Source: Alteromonadaceae bacterium
Lineage (GTDB): Bacteria > Pseudomonadota > Gammaproteobacteria > Enterobacterales > Alteromonadaceae
Length of the DNA: 50,697 bases
Assembly (NCBI GenBank): GCA_016765535.1
Contig: JAESPQ010000029.1
Location: 29,251-79,947, forward strand
Direction: 5' to 3'
Under the pieces are notes generated by a model. The model saw nothing but the letters and a program-made list of their open reading frames with translations. It was not told the origin of the DNA and ran no database searches. Shown piece by piece: positions 18,496-27,652 of the stretch (position 1 is its first letter; each line of letters starts with the position of its first letter). The position numbers were made by a program, and so were the translations under genes.

Positions 18496-19716
18496 ATGAT
18501 GCAAATTACCGACCTTCAGCAAGAGCAACAAATTACACCATTTTTTAGATTAGGCTTTCGCCCATTTTTCTTGAGCGGCGCTTTATTTAGCGTAATAGCC
18601 ATTGTTATATGGTTATTAATATTAAAAGGAAAGTTTGCTTTACAACCCTTGGGTAGTGGTTATTGGTGGCATATTCATGAAATGATTTTTGGCTTTGTCT
18701 GCGCCATTATTGCTGGTTTTTTACTTACCGCAGTACAAAACTGGACAGGTACGCGTGGTATTTATGGTGCCAAATTGATGCTGTTATTTACCGTGTGGTT
18801 ATTAGGTCGCATTGTCATGCTATACCCACAATTATTAGGTAATAACCTTAGTACCTTTATTGATTTGAGCTTTTTACCCTTGACGGCTTTTTTTCTTGCG
18901 CAACCTATTTTTAAAGTAAAACAATATCGTAACCTGTTTTTTATTCCTTTATTAGGCCTATTTACACTGGCTAATTTAGAAATGCATTTAGCAATTTATT
19001 ATCCTAATACTTTTACCATTACCTTTGCGGGATACAGCGGCGTAATGTTAGTAATATTTTTAATGTCAGTTATGTCTGGGCGAGTATTACCTATGTTTAC
19101 CGCCAACGGCACAGGTACACAAAAAGTATTACCCATAAAAGCACTCGAAATTGTCACCAATGGCAGTTTAGCCATTGCAATGTTATCGCTATTATTACAA
19201 CCGCTTATCGGTTTTAATAAAACGGTATTTGCCATTATTTTAATTATTGCGGGCTTAGCACAAGCATTTCGGTGGTTAAGATTACGCCCGTGGATCACTT
19301 TAGGTGTGCCACTTTTATGGTCGTTTCATTTTGCCATATTGTTTGTTTGGTTTGGTCTTATTATTTTAGGATTAAGTTACCTTCAAAATGATCTGTCTGT
19401 AAGTAAAGTTCCTGTTAATCATGTTTGGCATTTACTTACTATTGGCGGTATTGGCGGTATTATTTTAGCCATGACTTCACGCGTTTCTTTAGGTCATACT
19501 GGGCGTCCGCTAGCACCACCTAAAATAATGAACCTTGCTTTTTTAGCCATTTCACTAGCGGCACTTATTCGAGTTTTCGGACCGTTGCTAGCGCCAGAAA
19601 AAGCATTACTATTTTATGATATTAGTGGTTTTTGTTGGATCATTGCTTTTGGCTGTTTTGTCTTTAAATATGGCCCTATGTTGTTATCTAATCGTGCCGA
19701 TGATCGCCCCGGTTAA
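18496..19716 (+). CDS. nnrS: NnrS family haem-copper membrane protein
   Basis: Polytopic membrane protein of 406 residues with about 12 hydrophobic segments. The family signatures are visible: FFRLGFRPFFLSGALFS at the start, WWHIHEMIFGFVCAIIAGFL (about 55-75) with histidines likely to bind haem, GRVLPMFTANG in the middle, and HVWHLLTIGGIGGIILAMTSRVSLGHTGRPL near residue 330. In other bacteria NnrS protects against nitric oxide stress and is expressed under denitrifying conditions. Divergent from the Lrp-type gene. No nitrite or NO reductase gene is in the window. Confidence 0.88.
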   Translation: MMQITDLQQEQQITPFFRLGFRPFFLSGALFSVIAIVIWLLILKGKFALQPLGSGYWWHIHEMIFGFVCAIIAGFLLTAVQNWTGTRGIYGAKLMLLFTVWLLGRIVMLYPQLLGNNLSTFIDLSFLPLTAFFLAQPIFKVKQYRNLFFIPLLGLFTLANLEMHLAIYYPNTFTITFAGYSGVMLVIFLMSVMSGRVLPMFTANGTGTQKVLPIKALEIVTNGSLAIAMLSLLLQPLIGFNKTVFAIILIIAGLAQAFRWLRLRPWITLGVPLLWSFHFAILFVWFGLIILGLSYLQNDLSVSKVPVNHVWHLLTIGGIGGIILAMTSRVSLGHTGRPLAPPKIMNLAFLAISLAALIRVFGPLLAPEKALLFYDISGFCWIIAFGCFVFKYGPMLLSNRADDRPG

Positions 19717-19878
19717 AGCTAATGTTAGGTTAAACTGCAAGTAATAAATAAAACATGAAGGCAGTATTTCTCGACAGTAAAACCTTTATCGCTAATATTG
19801 CTTAGGCAAGTACGTCGGCACAGCAAAGATTAATTAATTTTATCGCAGATAACCTCCAAAATTTCAGGGGGTTATAGT

Positions 19879-22419
19879 TTAAAATTCTTCTGTCCAGACT
19901 GCGTTAACTAAATCGTCAATTAGTGCAAGTACTTGCTTACTGTGATCAAATATTTCGCCTATGCCCAATAAGCTATCTAGATGATTGGCGACTTCTCCTG
20001 CTTTATTGGCATCTAAATGACTTAAGTATTCTAATTCATCACGATAATATTTATCCATAATACGATTAGGCTTTAGTAGCTGTATTCGTAAAATGGTGGG
20101 CTTACCCAACAGCCTAATTTTTTCAACTACCTCAAATAAATGGTGCTGTTGATGCAGTTGGTTAAGATCATTAAACCAAAACATTTGTTTTTCTTTATCT
20201 TGAGTATTTCTTGGTAAAATAATTAAATAAAAGGATTCTATCGGGTTGTTTTTATCAACTTTATTCAATAATGACATACAATAATTGCGAAATTTTTCCT
20301 GCTCAATTAGTGCTTGCAACATATCAATGGAGTCAATATTTTTAGCTTTTAACGTGGGGATATTAATGTGTTTATTCATCGCCACAGAGCTAATAAACCA
20401 TTGCCGTTTATCTTGGTGAACAAAAAATGGAATGGCAATATGGTTTTTAGCGTAAATATTACGCATTGCTGACTCTAAACCATAGGTTTGATTAGCCGCT
20501 AATCCTGAAACTTTCAAGTTTTCCATATTTTGATAAATAAATTCACGGATCATATAACTAGCTGCATGACGCGTATCTGTTTCTGCAATTAATAAGCGTA
20601 AATTACATTCATCAGAACCACCCACTATTTGATACAGCTGTTTAGCTATACTGACAATACGCTTACGATAAGGCAGCTCCATTGTGAGATAAATTTTATC
20701 GCCTGCTTTATAACTTAAGGGTTCAGCGAGCTTAATAAGTAATCCTTTACTAGAAATATTACGGGTGATACCCGTAATATTACAGGCGATACGTTCACAT
20801 TTTGTTACCCGTATTGTCATAGTATATTCAAAACGGTCTTCTGCTCTAAAATCATTAACTTTAACACGCAATTTTTCTAGTTTAGATTTTTTATACTTAG
20901 CAGGTAAACGGTATTTTAACGGCGGTTTAAGTGGTAAATGTTCTTCTTTAAGTTCAATACTATCAGAGTCTAAATTTAATATTTGATTAATATCAGTGAT
21001 ATCTGAAATTTGTACTAAATAATTATTACGTGCTAAATATTGTTGTATTTGTTCACCAATAGGTTTATTTAATAGCGACATCAAGGGGTTAATATGATCT
21101 GGAATTGCACTAGGATTATAGGCATCACTCACCGCATCAATTAAGCGCACGTTAATTTGTATAAAACGATAATTTCCTGTAAAAAATATTTCTGTTAATA
21201 CTTGTTTAACGTCATTTTCTTTTAACTGCTGTTGCCAAATAATGGCAAATTGTTCTTTATTAGCATCTTCAATGTCATAACGTAACACATAGGCGTAACA
21301 GCTAAAATTATCTTGTTTAGCTAAACATTCTTTTATATAGCGATGGGTGAGTATATTCGATAGTGGATAGATTTTTTCATCTTGTGTAAAAAAGTTAATT
21401 AACGCTTCATTATATTCAGTTTGCAATATGCTTGCTGGGATCAATCCCGAGGGTGATTTTTGACACAGTATTACTTGCTCATACAATTGACTTAATACAA
21501 ATTGTTCATGTCCTTTAGCAAAAACAGAATCAAATAATGGCTGAATTTGATTTTCTTGTAATGTTTTACTCACTTGAACTTTTTTACTGAGTAATTCGGC
21601 TAAACGGTTAATCATCTTACTTTCAGATGCTTTATTTAATTTCAAGCGATAATGGCTATATTTTCTTGATTTCGGCTCTTTAGAGTCTTCTATGCTGTAT
21701 TGAAGAATAATTTCTTCGCTTAACTCTAAACTAGCACTATGATCGTATATCCATAAAAAAACAGACGCTAACTCTTCTTTATCAGTATCATCACTAAGTT
21801 CAAGTGCTTTATAAGCCGTTTTAATAACACAATAATTATGATTAAGATCCAAAATGGCTGCGGGTATGCCTATTTCGTCTTTGCCTTTACGTGACATACC
21901 CAATGGATCATAGGTAAAAATACCACACCTTGATTCAACATCAATAGGCGGATCTTGACAAAGATTACTGTTGATTAAACTGAAGCGTTTAACGACATCA
22001 CTTATTTTTACTTGTTGCCCTTGTTTTAATTCTTTTAACGCTTTTTCTTGAGCAAGGGTTTCAATATGTCGTTGTTTAGCATGAGCATTTAACTCATTAA
22101 AAATATTCATACTAAAAAGACCATTATTTTTTTCAAGGCTTTCTGCAAATAATGTTTTTGATATTTCATCTAAATAATGACGTACATTTTGATGATCTAC
22201 TGGCTCACAATCGCCAAAGTAACTGCGAAAATCTAATACATAAGGACAAGGTTTTGATAAACGCTTTATTTCAACTTTAATTAAAAAACGCACCGAAGGC
22301 TTTTCGTTAGGCGTTAACTTTTCAATTAACGTATCTAGCTTTGGATGCATGGCATAAGAGACCAAGCTAAAAATGATGGTTTTATAAGGTATTATATTTT
22401 CAGCTAATTGTTCTGGCAT
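19879..22419 (-). CDS. Large PilZ-domain protein, paralogue 2 of a tandem pair
   Basis: 846 residues from the ATG at 22419 (MPEQLAENIIPYKTIIFSLV), which aligns with the start of its neighbour; a longer frame would begin at a TTG at 22461. A PilZ domain sits in the middle: the c-di-GMP motif RxxxR is R525-AED-R529 (DFRAEDRF), followed by NISSKG (Asn554), the (D/N)xSxxG box. The large N-terminal (1-500) and C-terminal (640-846) regions have no recognised domain, no signal peptide and no membrane segment. Closely similar over its whole length to the gene upstream (133 bp). Probably a cytoplasmic c-di-GMP effector; target unknown. Confidence 0.85.
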   Translation of the reverse strand: MPEQLAENIIPYKTIIFSLVSYAMHPKLDTLIEKLTPNEKPSVRFLIKVEIKRLSKPCPYVLDFRSYFGDCEPVDHQNVRHYLDEISKTLFAESLEKNNGLFSMNIFNELNAHAKQRHIETLAQEKALKELKQGQQVKISDVVKRFSLINSNLCQDPPIDVESRCGIFTYDPLGMSRKGKDEIGIPAAILDLNHNYCVIKTAYKALELSDDTDKEELASVFLWIYDHSASLELSEEIILQYSIEDSKEPKSRKYSHYRLKLNKASESKMINRLAELLSKKVQVSKTLQENQIQPLFDSVFAKGHEQFVLSQLYEQVILCQKSPSGLIPASILQTEYNEALINFFTQDEKIYPLSNILTHRYIKECLAKQDNFSCYAYVLRYDIEDANKEQFAIIWQQQLKENDVKQVLTEIFFTGNYRFIQINVRLIDAVSDAYNPSAIPDHINPLMSLLNKPIGEQIQQYLARNNYLVQISDITDINQILNLDSDSIELKEEHLPLKPPLKYRLPAKYKKSKLEKLRVKVNDFRAEDRFEYTMTIRVTKCERIACNITGITRNISSKGLLIKLAEPLSYKAGDKIYLTMELPYRKRIVSIAKQLYQIVGGSDECNLRLLIAETDTRHAASYMIREFIYQNMENLKVSGLAANQTYGLESAMRNIYAKNHIAIPFFVHQDKRQWFISSVAMNKHINIPTLKAKNIDSIDMLQALIEQEKFRNYCMSLLNKVDKNNPIESFYLIILPRNTQDKEKQMFWFNDLNQLHQQHHLFEVVEKIRLLGKPTILRIQLLKPNRIMDKYYRDELEYLSHLDANKAGEVANHLDSLLGIGEIFDHSKQVLALIDDLVNAVWTEEF

Positions 22420-22594
22420 ATAATTATTATGATCCTTATCTACATTTATCAAAATATACAAATAAAATATTAAAAGAGTAACAAGTTAATAAGACGTTAT
22501 TTAAGTATCGATAGTAAAGTCTTTATTCTCAAGTTTTATTGACTTTTTTATAGAATCACTTGTAGAAAGAGGAATAACGATAAAAATTATGGTG

Positions 22595-25144
22595 CTAACT
22601 TGCATTTGCCAATGTTAACGGCTCAACCACATTAAGCCATCGGTCAATTAAAGCTAATACTTGTTGAGTGTGATCGGTTATTTCACCAACACCTGCAACT
22701 TGCTCCATAACACTACTTAACTCTTGTACTTTTCGTGCTGATAGTTGCCCTAAATACTGCAATTCATCACTAAAATATTTATCCATAATGCGATGAGGTT
22801 TAGTCAATTGAACACGCAAAATGGTTGGTTTACCTAAGGCTTTTATTTTTTCAACCACTTCGGTTAAGTGACCTGCTTGTTGTAATTGTTTAATATCGTT
22901 AAACCAAAATGCTTGTTTAGAGGTATCTTTAACACTACGTGGTAACGTTAAAATATAAAAAACTTCTACAGGGTTGTTTTTACTGATTCTATTAATTACC
23001 GATAAACAATAATTTCTAAATTTTTCCTGCTCAATTAAATTAATTAGCACTTTGTTAGCACTATTGTCGGTAAATGCTAGGCTTTCAATAGTGCTATATT
23101 GATTAGTGGCAACGGAGTTAATAAACCACTGACGCTTATCTTGTTGAATAAAAAAAGGTACTGAAGCATGATTTTTAGCATAAATGTTACGTAGTGCTGA
23201 TTCTAGCCCATAAGTCTGTTTAACATTAAATCCAGAAGCTTTTAAACTATCCATGTGCTGATAAATATATTCTCGTAACATCCAACTCGCCGCGTGACGA
23301 GATTGCGTGGTATTAATTAATAGACGTAATTTTTTGTCATCTGAACCACCTATAATTTGATAATTTTGTTTCGATAAAGTCACTAATTTATTTTTATAGG
23401 GAATTTCTAAGGTTAGACAAATAATATCGCCTGCTTTATAACTAAGTGCCTGCGCTAATATAATAGATAAACCTTGCGTTGAAATATTTTGGGTTTCACC
23501 TTTAATATCGCACGCGACTTTACCACAACGCGTTACTTTTACATTAAGCGTACAATCAAAACGATCTTCGACTCTAAAGTCATTTTCTTTAACGCGCACT
23601 ATTTCCATCGGTGATTTACGCTGTAACCTCGGTAAATGATATTTTTCATCACAATCAATTGGCGCATCGGTAGCATGCAATTTTTCTTTTTCTTTCAGTA
23701 TTTTATCAAGTAATAAAACAGTGTTTATTTCACTAACATCTGACAATACAGCAAAATAATTACTGGCATTAAGTAATCCTTTAACTTGCTTGCTTAATGG
23801 TCGGTTAAGCAATGCCATTGCAGGGCCAACATGACTCGGTACTGCGCTAGGGTTATAACCGTCAGCCTGCGCGTCTATTTTACTTAATTGCAAACGAACA
23901 TAACGGTAATCACCATTTAAAACAAATTCTCGTACCAACCTTTCAGCAAGTTCACATTGCTCAAATTGTTCTTGCCAGACAATAATAAATTGCTCTTTGG
24001 CAATTAATTTTTCGGCTATTTTTGTTTGATAACGATGACGCAATACATAAGCATACTGATTAAAGTTTTGTTCTGACTCTAATGCATGTTGTACATTATC
24101 ACTGCAAAATAAGCGCGTTAAAGGATCGTTATCGCCTTGTGAAGAGAAAAAATCCCATAGCGCTTGATTACTATGCGTTTGTAAACCACAAGCAGGGCGC
24201 CAACCACTTTTATATGGCGCGCACAAAAAGGCAATATCTTGCGTCGTATTAAGTAAGAATTGTTCGTGGCTTTTAGCAAAAATAGAGTCACTTAACGGTT
24301 GAATTTGGTTTTTTAATAATTTTTTTTGTACACAAGAAATTTTCACCAATAAATCAGAAAAGCGTTTTATCATCTTACTATCTGATACTTTATTGAGTGA
24401 TAGACGGTAGTGGGTATAACTATCAAATTGAATTGATTTTTGTTCTTCAATATGATATTGCAATACAATATCATCATTAAAATCTAACTTATTATCATGA
24501 TCATAGAACCACAAATAAATAATTTTAGTGTCTTCACTCAACGAAGAAAGTGGCGCTTTAAGCACACAATTATGCGGATTAAGATCAATAATAGTCGCGC
24601 TAATACCAATTTCTACTTTTCCTTTGCGCGACATACCAAGTGGATCATAAGTAAATATTTTACAACGAGAAAATAAATTTAATGCTTGGTCATAACAGAT
24701 ATTATTATTAATTAAGCTAAAGGTTTTAACGGGGTCTATTTCTATTTTACTGTGTGCTTTGTTTTCTGCACGTTGCTTTTCTGCCTCTAAATGACGTTGT
24801 TTGGCATGATTATTAATTTCGTTATAAATATTAAGGCTGAATAACCCCTTATTTTGTTCAATACTTTCTAAAAATAAGGTTTTAGATATTTCATCTAAAT
24901 GATGACAAATATTTAAGTGCTGTACAGGTTCACACTCTTCAAAGTAACTACGAAAATCTAGCGTATATGGACAAGGTTTAGACAAACGTTTGATTTCAAC
25001 TTTAATTAAAAATCGTAATGCAGGCCTTTCATTAGGGGTTAATTTTTCAATTAAAGTATCTAACTTAGGATGCATGGCATAAGAGACCAAGCTATATATA
25101 ATGGTTTTAAAAGGACTTAATTTTTCATCTAACTGTTCTGACAT
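22595..25144 (-). CDS. Large PilZ-domain protein, paralogue 1 of a tandem pair
   Basis: 849 residues beginning MSEQLDEKLSPFKTIIYSLV. The c-di-GMP motif is R524-VED-R528 (DFRVEDRF), then NISTQG (Asn553). Shared blocks with its neighbour include SYAMHPKLDTLIEKLTPNE, FTYDPLGMSRKGK, YNPSAVPSH, GLESALRNIYAKNH and FYILTLPR, so the pair arose by tandem duplication. Both keep the motif intact, so both probably still bind the nucleotide. No signal peptide or membrane segment is seen. The role of the flanking domains is unknown to me. Confidence 0.85.
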   Translation of the reverse strand: MSEQLDEKLSPFKTIIYSLVSYAMHPKLDTLIEKLTPNERPALRFLIKVEIKRLSKPCPYTLDFRSYFEECEPVQHLNICHHLDEISKTLFLESIEQNKGLFSLNIYNEINNHAKQRHLEAEKQRAENKAHSKIEIDPVKTFSLINNNICYDQALNLFSRCKIFTYDPLGMSRKGKVEIGISATIIDLNPHNCVLKAPLSSLSEDTKIIYLWFYDHDNKLDFNDDIVLQYHIEEQKSIQFDSYTHYRLSLNKVSDSKMIKRFSDLLVKISCVQKKLLKNQIQPLSDSIFAKSHEQFLLNTTQDIAFLCAPYKSGWRPACGLQTHSNQALWDFFSSQGDNDPLTRLFCSDNVQHALESEQNFNQYAYVLRHRYQTKIAEKLIAKEQFIIVWQEQFEQCELAERLVREFVLNGDYRYVRLQLSKIDAQADGYNPSAVPSHVGPAMALLNRPLSKQVKGLLNASNYFAVLSDVSEINTVLLLDKILKEKEKLHATDAPIDCDEKYHLPRLQRKSPMEIVRVKENDFRVEDRFDCTLNVKVTRCGKVACDIKGETQNISTQGLSIILAQALSYKAGDIICLTLEIPYKNKLVTLSKQNYQIIGGSDDKKLRLLINTTQSRHAASWMLREYIYQHMDSLKASGFNVKQTYGLESALRNIYAKNHASVPFFIQQDKRQWFINSVATNQYSTIESLAFTDNSANKVLINLIEQEKFRNYCLSVINRISKNNPVEVFYILTLPRSVKDTSKQAFWFNDIKQLQQAGHLTEVVEKIKALGKPTILRVQLTKPHRIMDKYFSDELQYLGQLSARKVQELSSVMEQVAGVGEITDHTQQVLALIDRWLNVVEPLTLANAS

Positions 25145-25418
25145 TACAACTATCTACACCATGTTAAAAAGTAAGTTAATTGAGTAAACTTTGCTTTTTA
25201 ATTACTACGCTAACTCCTCGTCCCTAAGTGCCAATTGAAGTGTTAATTAATATTCTCAACAATAGTAAAACTACGAAAGGTTTCATACTAAATACATAAA
25301 ACATTAACTAAATATTTACATGCCCTTTGTATCATACTAAAGTCTAATAGCCAACTGTAGTGTTATACTTTTTTGTTTGTTTTATAGACAATTTTGACTC
25401 AATCGTATTTTTAGCTAA
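25145..25418. other. Gap upstream of the PilZ pair
   Basis: Together with the terminator at 25419-25450 this forms a 371-bp stretch without a gene. It is very AT-rich and should hold the promoter of the PilZ pair, but I find no convincing hexamer pair, repeat or small gene in it. Confidence 0.5.
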
Positions 25419-25450
25419 TAAAAAAAGGCGACTATTTCTAGTAACCTTTT
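25419..25450 (-). terminator. Intrinsic terminator of the FAD oxidoreductase gene
   Basis: Read on the minus strand: AAAAGG...CTA-GAAA-TAG...CCTTTTTTTATT, a nested hairpin followed by a T-run, 66 bp behind the stop at 25516. Confidence 0.65.
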
Positions 25451-25515
25451 GTTTAATTTAAACTATAAAAATATTTATAGTGTCCGATATTTTCTATAGC
25501 AATTTTTTTTGAAAA

Positions 25516-26892
25516 TTAAAAATATTCATCTTTAATTTTGCCATAATGAAAATATCCCCATTGCCCAACTCGCCTTAACGGTGCTAAAGGAAATTTAGGT
25601 AATGCTTTTTGATAAAGCGGTAAATTAGGGGAGTTTATTCCTGCCACTTTTTCGGCCAAACGCTTACCTGCTTGTACTGAAAACGACACGCCACTACCAC
25701 AATAGCCCATACTGTAAAAAACATTACTTTGTTCATTTGTTTCATGTGACTGGTAAATATGGGGCAGATCATCCAATGCCATACAGATCCAGCCTGACCA
25801 TGCATATTGATATTTGATCTTGGTTAATGCCGGAAAACTAGTTTTTAATACTGCCAGTAAACGCTTGGCATAATAAGGATCATCGGCTGACTTTCCTGTT
25901 ATAGCACCACGGCCTCCAAATAAAAGTCGATTATCAGGTAATTTTCGATAATAGTATTTTAGTGCTCGTGTATCCATCACCACATTGGAGGTTAAAAAAT
26001 TACAGGCAGCAATTTGTTCATCCGTTAATGGTTCAGTAACAATAATTTGTGACAGCACAGGTAAAGTTCGATTGGTCACCAACGAATGAAAACCTTTTGG
26101 CGTATAACCATTAGTGGCTATCACCACTTTTTTTGCTTTGACTATACCTTTGGGGGTATGTAGCGTTTGTTGCACATTTTTTGTGCCGTTTTTTTCTTCC
26201 TGCCAATTCAAAACAGGCGAAGCGGTATGAATTTTTACACCCGCATTACGGGCAAGCTGTTGATAGCCCCAAGCTAATTTTAAGGGATTTAAACCAAAAC
26301 CATCTTGATAACGAATGGCACCATAAGCATTACGATCATCCATATATTGCTGGCGTAACTCGCTCTGGGAAAGTATTTCAACATCATAACCAAACATTTT
26401 TTGTTGTAATTTAGCCAAGGCGATCAGCTCATTTAACATTTTCGGTTTATGAGCAACTTTAATATAACCCGCAGCTTGTTGCTGACAATCAATGCCTAAA
26501 TCACTCGCTTGGCTAATAAGCTCTTTTACGGTATCGACGCCCGCGCACATTTCGTCATAAATGTCACGCATCACTTCTTCACCCCACTGCTTTTGCATGG
26601 TTGAATAAGGTTTTCGTCCAGAGGATTTTAAAATAAAGCCTGCATTACGACCGCTACAACCCCACGCCGTTTTATTCGCTTCAAGCACATGTGCTTTAAT
26701 GCCATGCTCTTTCGCTAAATGTAAAGCACAAGATAGCCCCGTATAACCTGCGCCAATAATAGCCACATCAACGTCAATGTCTTGATTGATGATGCCATCA
26801 TCTTGCGGTGCCTCACCAGAGACATCAGCCCAATAACTATTAGGGTAAACTTCACCGCAACCAGGGGTTTTATCGTGCAAAGGATCGTACAT
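25516..26892 (-). CDS. FAD-dependent oxidoreductase of the DAO family (PuuB/OrdL-like)
   Basis: A glycine-oxidase/D-amino-acid-oxidase-type flavoenzyme of 458 residues. The FAD-binding motif is VDVAIIGAGYTGLSCALHLA (about 43-62), followed by the GCSGRNAGFI loop typical of gamma-glutamylputrescine oxidase-like and other DAO enzymes. A conserved C-terminal FAD contact is in FYSMGYCGSGVSFS. It begins at ATG 26892 and is divergent from a GNAT acetyltransferase 51 bp away. The likely substrate is an amine or amino acid; which one cannot be told from sequence, and no polyamine genes lie next to it. Confidence 0.82.
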   Translation of the reverse strand: MYDPLHDKTPGCGEVYPNSYWADVSGEAPQDDGIINQDIDVDVAIIGAGYTGLSCALHLAKEHGIKAHVLEANKTAWGCSGRNAGFILKSSGRKPYSTMQKQWGEEVMRDIYDEMCAGVDTVKELISQASDLGIDCQQQAAGYIKVAHKPKMLNELIALAKLQQKMFGYDVEILSQSELRQQYMDDRNAYGAIRYQDGFGLNPLKLAWGYQQLARNAGVKIHTASPVLNWQEEKNGTKNVQQTLHTPKGIVKAKKVVIATNGYTPKGFHSLVTNRTLPVLSQIIVTEPLTDEQIAACNFLTSNVVMDTRALKYYYRKLPDNRLLFGGRGAITGKSADDPYYAKRLLAVLKTSFPALTKIKYQYAWSGWICMALDDLPHIYQSHETNEQSNVFYSMGYCGSGVSFSVQAGKRLAEKVAGINSPNLPLYQKALPKFPLAPLRRVGQWGYFHYGKIKDEYF

Positions 26893-26943
26893 GTGCTATA
26901 ACCTTATTTTCTGCTTTTGTTGATCACAACTTAATGGCAGACT

Positions 26944-27576
26944 ATGCCTGTATTTTTAACTAATATTAAGCTTTTTATGAAAAAAAATCTTAGTGCAACC
27001 GATATTCATTACCAACCGCTCTGCCCAGGTGACTTTAGTCAATTAATCGTTTTAGGCAATACCGTGCATGGCGATGGTTATTTAACTTCTCAAATACTAC
27101 AAAATTGGTATAAAAAAGGCTTAACCCAATCCCCAACACCACACAACGCCAGTTATGTTGCTTATCATCAGGGTAAATTAGTGGGTTTTCGTATTACTTT
27201 TGCCGTTGGGCATTGGCAAATAGATCACTGGTTAACACCGCAATTATGGCAAGTTGACAGCAAGAAGGTTTGTTACTTTAAATGCAATACTGTTGACGAG
27301 CATTATCGAGGTTTAGGAATTGGTTCGCAAATGTTACAACTGTCTATTGAAATCGCTACAAAGCAAGGAGCATTAGCGGGCGTCAGTCATTTATGGCAAC
27401 AAAGTCCGAATAATAGTGCGGTAAGTTATTTTACTAAATGTGGTGGTGAGTTAGTAAAATTGCATCCAGATAAATGGCATGAAGAAAGTAAAAATGGTTA
27501 CGATTGTATTTTATGCGGGCTAGATTGCCACTGTGAAGCCGCAGAAATGATTATTTATTTTGATCCTTTATTGTGA
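26944..27576 (+). CDS. GNAT-family N-acetyltransferase
   Basis: A single GNAT domain in a 210-residue protein. The acetyl-CoA pyrophosphate-binding loop is YRGLGIGSQML (about residues 120-130), followed by the helix and strand SGVSHLWQQSPNNSAVSYFTKCGGE. The C-terminal part holds several cysteines (YDCILCGLDCHCEAAEM) that are unusual for the fold and could bind metal. An ATG at 26977 (MKKNLSATDIHYQPL) is an alternative start; neither has a strong ribosome site. Substrate unknown; it shares a divergent promoter region with the FAD oxidoreductase, so a joint role in amine metabolism is possible. Confidence 0.8.
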   Translation: MPVFLTNIKLFMKKNLSATDIHYQPLCPGDFSQLIVLGNTVHGDGYLTSQILQNWYKKGLTQSPTPHNASYVAYHQGKLVGFRITFAVGHWQIDHWLTPQLWQVDSKKVCYFKCNTVDEHYRGLGIGSQMLQLSIEIATKQGALAGVSHLWQQSPNNSAVSYFTKCGGELVKLHPDKWHEESKNGYDCILCGLDCHCEAAEMIIYFDPLL

Positions 27577-27602
27577 TCAATAAAATGCACAATATAGCAG
27601 CA

Positions 27603-27630
27603 TGAGATCCTGACCTGCGTCAGGATCTCA
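27603..27630. terminator. Perfect hairpin between convergent genes
   Basis: TGAGATCCTGAC-CTGC-GTCAGGATCTCA, a perfect 12-bp stem with a 4-base loop, between the ends of the GNAT gene and thrC. No long T-run follows. Stems of this GATCCTGA kind look like a dispersed intergenic repeat that also serves as a two-way terminator; only one copy is in the window. Confidence 0.6.
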
Positions 27631-27652
27631 TAATATATCAAGATGACTGTAT

